Both the position numbers and the translations under genes were made by a program. From Stereocaulon alpinum (Eukaryota; Ascomycota; Lecanoromycetes; Lecanorales; Stereocaulaceae): a DNA stretch of 64,000 nt. The stretch covers positions 124,001 to 188,000 of the forward strand of contig JAEUBA010000001.1 of the NCBI GenBank assembly GCA_018257865.1, written 5' to 3'. Positions 24,719 through 35,845 of the stretch are shown here, one piece after another; within the stretch, counting starts at the first letter, position 1, and every line of letters starts with the position of its first letter. The notes beneath the pieces are model-generated. The model saw only the letters and a program-made list of their open reading frames with translations. It did not search any database and was not told where the DNA came from.

Positions 24719-25351
24719 TCACCGTCTTGCAATCCCCGGCGTCCAACTCTCCGGCTGATACCCCTCTCCTGGTCCTCTCCTCTCCCTAGCCCATGGATTC
24801 TTCTTCTCTATCTCACTATTCCTCTCCCTCTGCTCCCCTTCACTCCTCTCTTTCTCCTTCACCTCCCCTTTCCCAGTCTTCTGACCCTCTTCCCACCTCC
24901 TCCCCACTGTCCCCTCCATCTCCCCATCACCAACACCCAGCTCCAAATTTCCCCGCCGCGGTGCATCCATCACAGAGGGTTTAGCAGCCCATCGCGCATC
25001 AGCTAGTAAAGCATTTTGCTTGAGTTGTATTTGGCGCTGAATGTCTGCTTGTTGTTCAGCGAGAGAAGGAGGGGCGGGGCGCGTATGGCGGAGCCATTGG
25101 TGCCACGCTGGAGATATATTGAGGTCGGAGTACGGTATCCTGGGATTGTTTTGCATTATTCGGCGTGCGTGAGGGGTTGAGAGGGTGGGCTTGAAGTACC
25201 AGTATGTGTTACCTACGAGGTCGCTGCCTGTAGATAAAGTTAGCTTGTTAGTTTCGAGGCCGAGGTAGGATGGAGAGCTGAGGGATGTGGAAATGTACCG
25301 GCTAGCCAGCGCCTCCTCCATGGTAATTTCATTGTCTTCCATTTCCGCCAT
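24719..25351 (-). CDS. NDUFAF2/NDUFA12-like complex I assembly factor
   Basis: The core GSDLVGNTYWYF followed by YSDLNISPAWHQWLRHTR and PPSLAEQ is the NDUFA12/NDUFAF2 signature (PF05071). The long charged C-terminal half ending in GYQPESWTPG is typical of the fungal NDUFAF2 (mimitin-like) branch, which assists mitochondrial NADH:ubiquinone oxidoreductase assembly. The 5' end is uncertain. A likely acceptor (ctaac...ctacag) lies just upstream of GSDL, so the apparent N-terminal 40-odd residues, which do not resemble the family's usual tryptophan-rich start, may be partly intron. I could not find a donor that keeps the phase. The gene is divergent from the aldo-keto reductase at 25710, about 360 bp away. 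Confidence 0.65.
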   Translation of the reverse strand: MAEMEDNEITMEEALASRYISTSLSSPSYLGLETNKLTLSTGSDLVGNTYWYFKPTLSTPHARRIMQNNPRIPYSDLNISPAWHQWLRHTRPAPPSLAEQQADIQRQIQLKQNALLADARWAAKPSVMDAPRRGNLELGVGDGEMEGTVGRRWEEGQKTGKGEVKEKERSEGEQRERNSEIEKKNPWARERRGPGEGYQPESWTPGIARR

Positions 25352-25709
25352 AACGTCGTGAGGGGGGATGAAGAGGCTGAAGACATAAACGTGTGTTATA
25401 GGGAGCTACTCTCACGTAGTGGCGGTCGAGTTGGCTATCTCGGTGAATCTCCGGCAGAAGCTATCCATGCCCGGACGCCCCCTTGGCCCCCCTGAAACAG
25501 CAGCTGGAAATCGCCCATTGGGCAGACTGTCCCCGCTCTGAGAACCGATCTGCGTCAAGTTCTTGCCGAGGCGTACGACGAGCTAAACGTCATCATTGTT
25601 TAGTTCTATAATGGTAAATCCTTTGGAGCACCATGTCTTCTCTACATATTCATTTACTATCCAGCGAAACATCAGACGATAACACCAGTCACCAATCTAA
25701 ACCACCATC
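25352..25709. other. Divergent promoter region
   Basis: About 358 bp separate the NDUFAF2-like gene (minus) from the aldo-keto reductase gene (plus). It contains C/G-rich tracts near 25470-25500. The true first exon of the minus-strand gene may lie here. Confidence 0.45.
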
Positions 25710-26923
25710 ATGGCAGTCGAATCGAAGTATGATCCCAAGGATATGGTCTTCAGGCACCTTGGGCCTACTGGACTTAAAGTCTCAGTCTTCTCACTTGGTA
25801 CACACTCTGCCTCTAAAAGGTCAATTGACGGATTCTAACAGCATAATCAGGTGGCTGGCTCACATATGGCGGCACGCAGAAGGGCAACATAGTCAAGGAG
25901 TGCTTACAAACAGCGTGGGACCATGGCGTTAATACATTTGATACCGCAGAGGTGCGCTCAGCTCTTCTATGAGCGCTCTCCTGGCAGCATGCCTAACATT
26001 ATCTCCTAGGTCTACGCCAATGGCCAATGCGAGATTGAAATGGGCACTGCCTTGAAAGAGCTGGCATGGCCACGAGATGAATACGTCCTTATTACAAAGG
26101 TTTTCTTTGGGACTGGGCGCAAGGAACCAAATACACGTGGACTGTCGAAGAAGCATGTCATCGAAGGTCTTAAGAGCTCTCTACAACGCCTACAGCAGCC
26201 ATATGTTGACGTGGTCTTTGCTCATAGACCCGACTATGCGTGGGTCTACCGACATTTTAATCTTGCATAGTATAGGTTCTAACGAGCAGTAGCACACCAA
26301 TGAAGGAGATCGTAGAAGGCTTCACCCAGGCAATTCGCAACCTAAATCTGGCCTACTACTGGGGCACTTCAGAGTGGTCTGCAGTTCAGATCATGGAAGC
26401 GACCCAGATCGCAGAAAAATACAACCTCATTGCTCCAATCGCCGAACAGCCTCAATACAACGCCTTCCACCGCGACCGCTTCGAGGTCGAGTACGCCCCT
26501 CTCTTCGACCAATTCAAGTATGGTACAACTATCTGGTCGCCTCTAGCGTCAGGACTGTTGACGGGCAAATACAATGATGGCATACCAGAGGGTTCCAGGT
26601 TCTCTAATCATAAAGAATTCTTCAATAGCACGATCAAAGAGCTGGAAAGCCCAGAAGGAAAGAAGAAGATCGAGAAGGTTAAGAAACTTACCGCTATCGC
26701 AGAGAAGCTGGGAGGCAACACCAGCCAGCTTGCACTGGCTTGGGCGGCAAAGAATGAAAACGTTAGTACGGTCATTCTGGGGGCAACGAAGCCGGAACAG
26801 ATCAAGGACAATTGTGGTGCGGTGAAGATCTTGGCTCAGCTTACTCCAGAGTATATGGAGGAGATCGAGAAGATCTTGGATAATACACCAGCCAAGCCTC
26901 CGAAATTTGGAAGGGAGAGGTAG
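25710..26923 (+). CDS. Aldo-keto reductase, potassium-channel beta-subunit type
   Basis: A 349-residue NADPH-dependent oxidoreductase with a TIM-barrel fold, assembled from exons 25710-25797, 25851-25951, 26010-26239 and 26293-26923. The AKR catalytic tetrad is visible: Asp and Tyr in FDTAEVYANG, Lys in LITKVFFG, and His in FAHRPD. The opening HLGPTGLKVSVFSLGGW, the WGTSEWSAVQIMEA stretch, the SPLASGLLTGKY motif and the VILGATKPEQIKDN cofactor site place it in the AKR6 (Kv-beta-like) group common in fungi. The natural substrate is unknown. The ATG at 25710 fits family alignments; an upstream open frame is out of frame. Confidence 0.9.
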
Positions 26924-28384
26924 GTAAGTTAAGCACTGCCATTGAATGATATTCGGAGAGGCTGACTGAGTGAAGGCGTATTGTGAATAAGCGGAGATCG
27001 AGGCTATAGATCCCTATAGACCGTATAGTGTGTGTCTAGACCTAGAACCAAAAGCATTCCAAATCAAATTCTCCCAGCAGGCGTCAGCCGCTCTTGTGAC
27101 GTGGATCGAAGTTGGCCATGCACGTGTTCAGAAATAATAGGCTACGCTTGTTCTTGTCAGATTTTGTCGTAGGCATGCAAAAACCCCACCGTGGGTGGTC
27201 CCGGTTTAGAATCGATGATATTGCATTACCGGCCAAGAGCGCCAGAATAACAGTGGTGGAGAATAGCGAATCTGGCACTGTAGTCGCCTACAGACCACAT
27301 TCTTATAATGCGAAGGTGTGAAATCTATCACTGACGGGAGGCACCATTTGTAGTCGAATGGCCTACGCGGAGAATTACGGTAAGTAACGAGGAATGCTGA
27401 TTGAGACGACGGCCTTGGCAAAAGTTGAAGTTTGTCTTCGCAAATGAAAGCCACGTATAGCTGCAAAGATTGCTTGGCCCTGTCTCAGTGACCTTGACGG
27501 CTAACACATCAAAATGCAGGTCTTCGGAGCCTAACAGGCATGTATGCAGAGGTAGTGCTTTGCAGCAGCTCAAGTTTTGAACATGCCTCTCTTTGCGCAT
27601 ATGATCAACTAGCCTTCCAAGGACGAAGCCATCTTGTCGTGAGCCTTGACATAACTGTACAAGTGAAGAATACCAACTCTTTTTCGGACGTTGGCCTACT
27701 TGTGTCCGCTTTACAATTCAGGGCACGGCTTCGAATGAGGCTTTGAAGCTATGAGTGGTTGAAGCAGTTGAGAGCCAATACACTTTACTTCGCCGAGCAA
27801 ATCTAAGTAATGGTATGTTTCCCGTATCGTCATCACTCGCGCTTTTCAGGTATCGCCCACGGAGCTGATTACAGCTTCCAGCACATCTACCCAGGCGGTT
27901 ATTAGTTGCGTTTACCTGTTCTGAGACTTCTGTGCAGGAAAGACATGAGTAATGGTCCCAATCGAGAGTGTACAAAAGCTTTTTCACACCACAGGGTATT
28001 GCCACACCCGCCCCAGTAATTCATTCGTTCAAAAGGTACCTCAAACCCCTGCCGCTCGACGGACGGCTCGACGCGGTCGGACCTAAATCTTTAACTTTAT
28101 TGACAGTATCACGATCTACAGTCAGGGCTATAATGATTGGCACACTTGGATATGCACAACACAATGGGTAAGGTATGCCTTACAGTTAACGACCTGCGCC
28201 AGTATCTGCATGCCGCGTCAGTGGCGCCATCTTATCATTATGCGTGCCCCTCCACACTATATGTGATACCCTCGTTCCGGCCCCCTTTTCTCCTGCTTTC
28301 ACTAATTGCGGAGCGACTGAGGCTTTACACACAAAACGATTCCTCTCGAGCATCGTATGCAGGCATCCTTGGTCTCTTGCCATC
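26924..28384. other. Intergenic region, no gene seen
   Basis: About 1.46 kb with only short overlapping open frames on both strands, none with a coherent codon pattern. It includes the promoter of the PTH11-like gene. Confidence 0.5.
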
Positions 28385-29564
28385 ATGGATGGACATATTG
28401 TGCCGGCTGGCCCTCCTCCACCCGGCGTGGTGTCTAATTTCATTGACCCGGTCAATTATTCTTCGGACCTGATCATTTGCAACATCGTTCTGCTTGTTGT
28501 TTCCACACTCATCGTATGCGCTCGAATTGTCTCGAGGACAGTACTAACAGACTGGCGGCTGGGATGGGACGACTATACCATAATTCTGGCCTTGATAGGA
28601 ACAATCATCTTCACCTCCTTCGTGATCACAACCACACACTATGGTTTAGGGCAGCATATCTGGGACGTCCCCATGTCGACATATACTCCAGACTACCTAT
28701 GGTGGATCATGGCCACCTTCGCTGCCTGCCCAGCATCCTACTACTTCGTTAAGATTTCCATCCTCTTCTTTTACCTGCGTGTCTTCAAGCTGCAAGCGAA
28801 GCTCAGATACATTATCTACGCACTCTTCGCCTATTGCACTGTCTACTACTGGATCGCCGTCTTCGCAATCATTGGTCTTTGCAACACGAAAAACCGGACT
28901 TGGAACATCACTGTCTCGATGAACTGTTTTGCTTACGGGCAACTTACGCTTGCTATTGGGGGTCTGGATCTTATTGCTGATATTATCGTTCTTGCGTTCC
29001 CGGTTCCGATGGTCTTGAAACTAAAGATTACGTGGACACAGAGAATGTATTTGCTTTTTGTTTTCTTATGTGGTATATTGTGAGTCACCTCAACCTTGCC
29101 GCAACGAGACCGCGCTTTTGATACTGACAAGAATGGCAGAGCCTCAGTAGCCTGCGCCATACGCGTTGCTTTCGCTGCCGAAGCACGCGGCACTACTGAT
29201 GCCACAATGGCCCAATATCACGTCGTGACTTTGTTGTGAGTAGATAATGCAGCCATACCTAAAATCAGACGAGACAGCTAAGAAATCAACTAGCTGCATT
29301 GAGCACTACCTCGCCCTGATAGCCGCCTGCATGCCGACCCTCGGCCCCCTCTTTCGCTGGCTCCGCCCCAGCCAATGGAGCAAACACGCTGAACACCTCG
29401 CCCTGGGCCCAAAAATCAATCAGTACGACGACGGTGAGGCCTTTCATCGTTCCTGGCCACACCATAACAACAATGCGACGTCACCCGATCATAGCCTTAT
29501 GAATGAATCCATCCACGAACCGAGCGAGCTCATAGAGCAGGGCTTTGGCGGTTTAGGTCATTAG
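28385..29564 (+). CDS. PTH11-like rhodopsin-domain membrane protein
   Basis: A 353-residue protein from exons 28385-29079, 29140-29235 and 29294-29564. It has seven hydrophobic segments. The family signs are RLGWDDYTIILA after helix 2, a YGLGQHIWD loop, the helix PASYYFVKISILFFYLRVF, and the FPVPMVLKLKI and CAIRVAF segments. This is the fungal rhodopsin-like domain (PF20684) of PTH11-type G-protein-coupled receptor candidates, which in plant pathogens are linked to surface sensing. Unlike PTH11 itself it lacks an N-terminal CFEM domain, and its tail is short and histidine/asparagine-rich. The ligand is unknown. Confidence 0.85.
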
Positions 29565-30098
29565 ACGAGGCCTAGGGTTAGTACGGAGCAAAGGGCAAGA
29601 AGTGGCCTGGAAAGGGTGGGAAGTCCAAGGTTGTACTCTTTTGGGATTAGAAAGGATGATTCGCACGGAGATCGGAGGGTGGAGGGGAAAAGAGAAGTGG
29701 GTGGGTAAGCGTTAGCGAGAGTGGACAGGTAGAGAAGACGGAAGGAAGTGTGAGCCAAACCGGTTGGGGCTATTCAAGTTGTTGTGCAATGCTACTAACT
29801 ATATGACGGACCGATGGGACGACAATCATGTGTTTATGTTAATGTGGATTGCATGGAACTGGATCGTTCTACTTCTACATGGTCACAGTGTAATAGACTG
29901 GTGTACCTCTAATTGGGATCTATCAAGTAGCGATGGAATAGCATAGCTCTTTGAATTCCAAGGCAGCCAATCTCACAATGTAGCAAATCCATCGACCCAA
30001 CTAATGTTATGCTTGGTTCAGTCTTATAGATAATCGAGACGCCCAGGCATATTGGACGCAGGATCAGGACTTACAGTAATTACCAGAACCGCTACTTG
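29565..30098. other. Intergenic region
   Basis: AT-richer DNA downstream of the PTH11-like gene with no convincing gene. A 60-codon open frame at 29764-29946 has no recognisable features. Confidence 0.45.
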
Positions 30099-30272
30099 CG
30101 GCAGCGCATATTGACCATCCTATCGAAACTTCGAACACCAACAACTGATACGCTACCAGACGTCTGAAAACCCGCGACTATACTGCCTACAGTGCCCAGT
30201 GGGTTTTGATTGATGAAATTCCGTAGTTCTCGACGTTCGGAGTTTTGATGGAACGATCAACATGCGCTGCCG
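30099..30272. repeat. Inverted-repeat element with RIP-type divergence
   Basis: Arms 30099-30135 and 30236-30272 are inverted copies of 37 bp that match at 30 positions. All seven differences are transitions (A/G or C/T). The 100 bp between them has no coding capacity. The arms begin CGGCAGCGCAT and look like the terminal inverted repeats of a small DNA transposon or MITE. No clean target-site duplication is visible. Confidence 0.6.
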
Positions 30273-30286
30273 TAGTACGGCAGCGC
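30264..30286. repeat. Short near-perfect palindrome overlapping the right arm
   Basis: GCGCTGCCG, then TAGTA, then CGGCAGCGC forms a palindrome. Its right half repeats the outer end of the inverted-repeat arms, so a third, truncated arm may abut the element. Confidence 0.55.
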
Positions 30287-30850
30287 ACTTGTGTCTTTAC
30301 CCTTTAGTAGCTACAGTAGCACGCCAAAGGGATCGCCGCTAACTAAGAAGGATTAGGTAGGAATCCTTTCTGTAGATGTAATTTCAACGTCTTCCCAGGT
30401 GCACGAGCACACTATTCAATGATGATAAAGCTGAGAAGTATTAGTCTGGAGACTGTATGAATGCTCGGCATTGCTAACGCTGACAAGGCGCTGTGGCTTT
30501 CTGTTCAGGACGGTTGGGCTCATGTACTGTAGAGAAGTCTTTGGCCAGCCTCAAGCGGAGCTGATATTCTGAACTTAGAGGGTAAGTTTTCCCATCCAGA
30601 AATACTATCAAGCAGCTCTGGTGTGTGAAACTTAGCCGCAGGCTCCTGTCTGTTGATGCAAGCGACCTTGCGACCCAGTCGAGCTGAGGTATCTGACTTG
30701 GCAACCGCTAGCGCGCCGCCGCCTAGAGCACATAAGTAAGAATCTACAAGCTACCCCTATACTAAAGCATGGACAGCGCTTGCTTCAATCCAAGGCTCTC
30801 CTATTACATGTCAACGTTCTTTCTCGTGTCTTTTTTGACATTCCTTCACC
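30287..30850. other. Intergenic region
   Basis: About 560 bp without a gene. A small hairpin-forming pair (AAGGATT and AATCCTT) lies near 30348-30368. Confidence 0.45.
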
Positions 30851-31066
30851 ATGTTCCATCCTATGTTCAATCCAGAAGGGGGACCTGATATCATCAACAA
30901 CAAACCCACCAAGAAAATTACAGATTTCATGGCCAACTTCCAACCGAAAGAGCCCGACACTTGGAAGAGAGACTGGCGTCTGTCTTATACGCTACATGGC
31001 TGGACTAGTGGGATCGATCACACTTTTTATGAAACGAAGCAGCGCGAGATATTTGGACAAGATTAA
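30851..31066 (+). CDS. Possible small protein, 71 residues, unknown
   Basis: A single open frame starts with ATG after a pyrimidine-rich leader (about 30808-30850) of the kind that often precedes fungal starts. The product is soluble, Lys/Asp/Trp-containing (KKITDFMANFQPKEPDTWKR) and has no signal peptide or membrane segment. I do not recognise it. It may be chance. Confidence 0.3.
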   Translation: MFHPMFNPEGGPDIINNKPTKKITDFMANFQPKEPDTWKRDWRLSYTLHGWTSGIDHTFYETKQREIFGQD

Positions 31067-32182
31067 GGTATCACTTTGGACTATGTCCTTGCAAAATCGA
31101 GCAACTTTGCGCTGGCTGTATACCCTGCTGTTAGGCATGCTCTTGACACGGGGGTGCTAGCTCATGTTCCTGATGACTTTGCAGATGGGTAGTACAGAGG
31201 TAGTAGATGCGGATGAACTGATGAGGGTGAAGGAGCATTGGAAACGAAGGACTGTTGGCCGTTAGCTTACCATTGAGGCCTTGGGGACAGCAAGCGCCTT
31301 CGGTCGTTGTTGAAGCCACCTGCTCATGCTAATAAGCTGTTTCTATGCTCTCGACTCCCTATCTGCTATTGTCGGTTCTAGCAAAATTATAACTTCCCCC
31401 AATTGGCAGCGTCCCCGACGCGCGTATGTCAACGAACCGCAGTTCATGGGTCAAGACTTGATGGCATACGGGGGTCAGATTATGAGAGTATAACCAAAAG
31501 TGATTAATATAAGAGAAGGCCAGCAATATGGACTCGGGGAGAAAGAAGTGTGGAGTAACGGAGAATCATCAGAGCAAGTCAGGAACAGGGATTCGGTGGG
31601 AAGGAAGTGGGGGGAGGGTAAGAAGTGAGGGAGAAAGAGGAGACGAGGAGTGGGCTGTTGAAGCTTTAAAATGTGTCATGATATCCTAAACATTGCTTGG
31701 TGGCTACAAGATATGGACAATTGGCTGCTTGAGTCTTTCTGTCTACGCTTCTCCACCTGGCATCTAGCCTGATTACACAGCCCACACAATCACTATCCAT
31801 TGATCACTTTTCGCGCCCTTAATCATTAGCTTCTGCTCAGGCCAACCTCAACTCTGCATACGTATCAACACTCTGATGGCCTTGACGAGCTGGCATTGGC
31901 ACTATCCTAGCTCTTGTACCTTCAGATGCGATATTCCAAATCAAGACTGGTTGGGCTGGTAGGGGCTAGCGCGGGCTTAAGGACATTAAGAATGCCTCAT
32001 CATCTACAACACCCAAACGCGCACGATGAGTGATCAAGGCCGAGAAACCTTGCATCTACGTACGTTATCCTTGAGTCCATCTCCAATTCTAGAACACAAC
32101 ATTGACAGAGTACACAGATACTAACGTTTTAAAGGTCCCAGTAGGACTTGACACCTGATAACTTCGCTCTTCTTTACAGCAT
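31067..32182. other. Intergenic region
   Basis: About 1.1 kb with no gene seen. A purine-rich stretch (GA repeats) lies near 31560-31660. Confidence 0.45.
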
Positions 32183-33115
32183 TTACGGCTTTCCAGTGCT
32201 AGAAGTCCCAACGAAGACAACAAGAACGGCGGTATATGCAGCAGTAGCTCCCAGAACCTCCTGATTTGAAGCCCTTGTCACTATTCCAATCAGTCCAGAA
32301 AAGCCAACAACGCAGCAACAAACGATCGAGAGACGAGCCGCAACCGACGTAAGGAATGTCATCATGATCAAAGGAATAATCAAAGAGAGGCCCCTAGCTC
32401 CTGCCACTAGCTGGCGTGTACCCACGTCAATCCACGCTTTCATAATGTCTTCTGGTGGCTATCTTAAGTTCATCTTATCGTAGACTGATTTAATAACTAT
32501 AAGTATAGGCTTATGCATGACGCGCAGACAGGCTCGTATAGGATCTAGTTCGGTTCCATTAGATCTTACAGCTTCAACAGCATTGGCTAAAAGCTGGTCA
32601 GCTAATCCACTTCCAAAGTCTTTCCAGGCGGGTGTAGCATTACTGTACTGCTGGAGCGGCTCTATCATTCTTTCTAGAACAACTTTCTGGCGCACCGCAT
32701 CGGGTCCAGCCTCATTCATCTCTTGAAGTAGCTGCTGAAGCTGATTGTGGTACATCACCACCAACAATCGCCTCAGCGGAATGCTGTACTTATTTGGAAG
32801 GCCATTGGAAAGGGCGGCAACACCCAGTGGAGCATAGTGAATAGCTTCGGGCCTTTCGCCAAAATGACTGCTCAGTTCTCGCTCCAGTTGCAGCCCCGAG
32901 ACTCTGGCTAGCACTAGTTGAGTGGTTCGCCACGCAGCTGGGAGCCCAGATGCATTCTTGTCGCTTGCATTCCCAGTCATTAAAATCCTGAAAAGGCGTG
33001 GTACATTTGGTTTTGGTGCGATGTAGGCGGCTGAATAGTCCTGGTCAAGCCAATCAGAAGTCGAGTGCAGAGCCGAGATCAGATCGTGGTTTGGCTCAAA
33101 TGTCAGCGGTTTGCG
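32183..33115 (-). CDS. Membrane-tailed unknown protein with in-frame TAG (pseudogene or undetected intron)
   Basis: The frame is open from 33115 and has an ATG at 32980. The first part is soluble and helical (QLQQLLQEMNEAG, VVLERMIEPLQQYS). The C-terminal part carries three hydrophobic helices ending in SNQEVLGATAAYTAVLVVFVG, which closely resembles the tail of fungal DUF6594 proteins (PF20237). A single TAG at 32459-32461 splits the frame, and translation is otherwise continuous. Two readings are possible: a C-to-T nonsense change (CAG to TAG), as RIP would make, or a 66-nt phase-0 intron from a weak GTCATG donor to the ATAG acceptor that ends at this TAG. The N-terminus upstream of 32980 is open but has no start, so a first exon may be missing. 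Confidence 0.5.
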
Positions 33116-34367
33116 TCATTGACGTCATGAATGAGTAGGACAGAGCTCCGCACGGACAAGGCTGTGAGCCGGATCTTTAGATTCGTTAACGATATAGCAG
33201 AATTCTTTCCTATATTCCTTGCAGAATGTAGGCTCTTCACAATGTTTGCACGCTGATTAGACGATGGAAGAGCAGCTGGCTGAACCTCTTGGCTAACTTT
33301 GCCTCAAGCCGCAAGTATCGTCCAGCAAGCCCAGAGCGCCGGAATAATTGGATCCACGCCCCAGTGATGTCTTTCACGTGCTCGAAACCAATGCTCGTTT
33401 GAAACGTTGTCACTGCTCACTTTGCCGAACATTCCCCATTCCAGGTGTCCGGTTATTGATTTTTGCGGCTTCAGCATTTCAGCCACAAAAGCGGGCGGCT
33501 TGATAACTAGCCAAATCAGGATACATGTGCAGGTATGGGCAACACTAGCGTCCCAAGATGCCCGGAAAAGACAGCTGAGGCAGTACGACTGATAGCATGT
33601 TCTGATCTTGGATGATTGAGGTGGACTCTAGGTAGAAGATTCATTTGGGGTGAAGGCTTTGTAAGAGCCTTTGATAAGGAACAGGACTAACGTTGTTGTT
33701 CCACAAGTAATTGCCCAACACTTTCGGAAATATATCTGTGAATCGATGTTGTTATTAACAAGGAGTCGTACACCGAAAAGGAAGGCTTCAGTGTTCGGGA
33801 AATGTTACGAACGATACAATTGAGGAATGTGATAGGTTTGGGGATGGCTGATTGAATTCGCCCTCAATCCCAGAATTCTTCTCAGCAATTGACCATGAAA
33901 AGTATCCAGCCCTGCACCTCTAGTTTCACGGTACCAACATTGGCGCTAGAACCAAAATAACCCACTCTCAAACAAGTGCGGCTTATCTTGAAGGCTTCAT
34001 GCAAGACATGCCGTGTCGCGCACAAATAAGCACGGGACGGAACGACTATACTCATACTTCGTCAACTCTGACAAAATTGTATTCCATACATAGATGGCCA
34101 TTGCGGATGGAGGTCTCGTTCAGGGATATGATCCGTCATCTGTGCAGTACTGTGTCATACAAGAGGGTTGGGTTCCTTGATCGTTTGAGGCTTTTGCTCG
34201 ATCTTCATTCTGTCAAGCTATTGCTCCCGAAGTGCTGGGCCGTCTACCTCTATCCTCACAATCAAGATCCGGAAGACTTCATGAGGCAAGGTCTGGGCTC
34301 TTCTTCGTCACCTTTCTGGACCACTTCGACTTTCCATGCATTCATTGGACGTTGAGCTGCTTTGAAA
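33116..34367. other. Intergenic region
   Basis: About 1.25 kb. No convincing gene is seen. A 118-codon open frame at 33999-34355 lacks features and ends just before the start of membrane protein copy B. Confidence 0.45.
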
Positions 34368-35273
34368 ATGGCAGAGAAGCCAGCTGAGAAGTCACCATGG
34401 CTGAAGAAAGTCCTCATTCCCTTCTGGGTCGCGCAGTTCATCGTCATGATCGCGCTGCTCAGCGTTGTATGCTCAATCGTCACCTATGCCATCAGGCCGT
34501 AAGAGTCTCTCCGACCTGAGCTCACAAAACGCGGCTGATTGATCCTCCAGTACTGAGCTTGTTATCATAATACTATGCATAAACTGCGTCTTTCTTGATA
34601 TAACGGAGATCACACTTTTAGGAACACACAGCCTAGCACCCATCGCCTATCTAATCTTTCAATGTGTGAAGACAGTAATATGGTTTATCGTCCTAGCGAT
34701 CACGACTGTGACAGCAAATCAGCAGAACCCAGGCGCTGAGTGGACTGCTAGTGGGTTCCTGGTGCTTCGGAACGGTCTGGTAGAGGCCGTGGTGCTTGTG
34801 TATGTCGGAACGCCTTTCCACGCAGTTAAGTCCGCTCTCCATAAGAGAAGAGTGGAATTACTCTGGGAAGGAAAGCGCTGATATCCCACAGCATCATCCA
34901 CATAGGAACCCTCATCTATGCCAGCATCATCTATCACCACCACCGCCAAGCCAGCATCCGCGAGTCTCGCAACTCTCTCGAGCAACACCGGTATGATCGG
35001 TCTCGTAACGGACCGTACGGCCAAGACAATATTGGGACAGCGAGCTGTCAGACTCTTAGCTCGCCTTCTGACCAGCACACTTGTGGCGGCCAAATTTTGA
35101 CAAGTCCAGTGGAATGTGGTTGTGGGGAGGCTGAATGGAAGCCGATGCCCTCATTGGGCTGGACGCAAGAATCGCATGGGGAGGGAGAGGCGCATGAATT
35201 AGCTACCACAAGGAGTGTAAGGAGCCTCAAGGCAGGTGAAGGCACAGTGGAAGCGCTGAGTATATCGAAGTAG
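34368..35273 (+). CDS. Four-helix membrane protein, copy B (unknown function)
   Basis: A 253-residue protein from exons 34368-34498, 34551-34799 and 34892-35273. The basic start (WLKKVLIPFW) is followed by four hydrophobic segments: FIVMIALLSVVCSIVTYAI, VIIILCINCVFLDITEITLL, YLIFQCVKTVIWFIVLAIT and the last around IIHIGTLIYASIIYHHH. A hydrophilic tail of about 110 residues has several cysteines. It matches the gene at 9812-10897 through shared patterns (ITEITLL with IAEIILF; YLIFQCVKTVIW with YLIFQSVQTALW; LIYASIIYHHH with LVYASIIFHHH). Both introns lie at the same protein positions in phase 2. The tails do not resemble each other. Function is unknown. Confidence 0.7.
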
Positions 35274-35845
35274 CTATCTTCGTATTAGACAATGTCGAAT
35301 TCTAGAAAGCGTCATTCAATGGACTTCCTAGCTCCGACTTTGGCGCTGATACTACTCTAATGTGATACACCTCAAGTACATTCTTACTAGACGAACAATC
35401 TCATTGCTGCTAGGCGGGTTCCGGGGAGCACGAATTGGCCTTCCCGTTCACGTCAACACCCCTGATTTCTCGGCGTTTAGGTTGCAGACATGACCGGACG
35501 AGGTCCCAAATTGACAGATATCCGATTCTATCATATTCGTGGATGTCACTTCCGAGGTTTATTTTCCAGCCCTGACAAGTTTCTGTTGAACCCATACTTA
35601 CACTTCGTCAGTTGTTGATGTCTTGTAAGAAATGCTGCGTGGGTAGATCAGTCTCTCCGTTTCTCACCCACCACTGTGTGATGACGAGGCTAGCGGAGGA
35701 TGAAAATTTGGAATGTTGCCGAACGTGAAGTAAACACGGAAACCTCACTTCGACACACCTCGCTTGAACACACATCTTTGATAAATCTACAACTGTGCGA
35801 ATCAACCCGTCATCAACCCTTGCCATTGGCAGACACTTTGGCAGC
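35274..35845. other. Intergenic region
   Basis: About 570 bp between copy B and the duplicated-exon gene. No gene is seen. Confidence 0.5.

Noticed and set aside
33999..34355. 118-codon open frame on the plus strand
   Set aside because: It has no domain, no signal and no codon bias, and it ends just upstream of the supported membrane-protein start.
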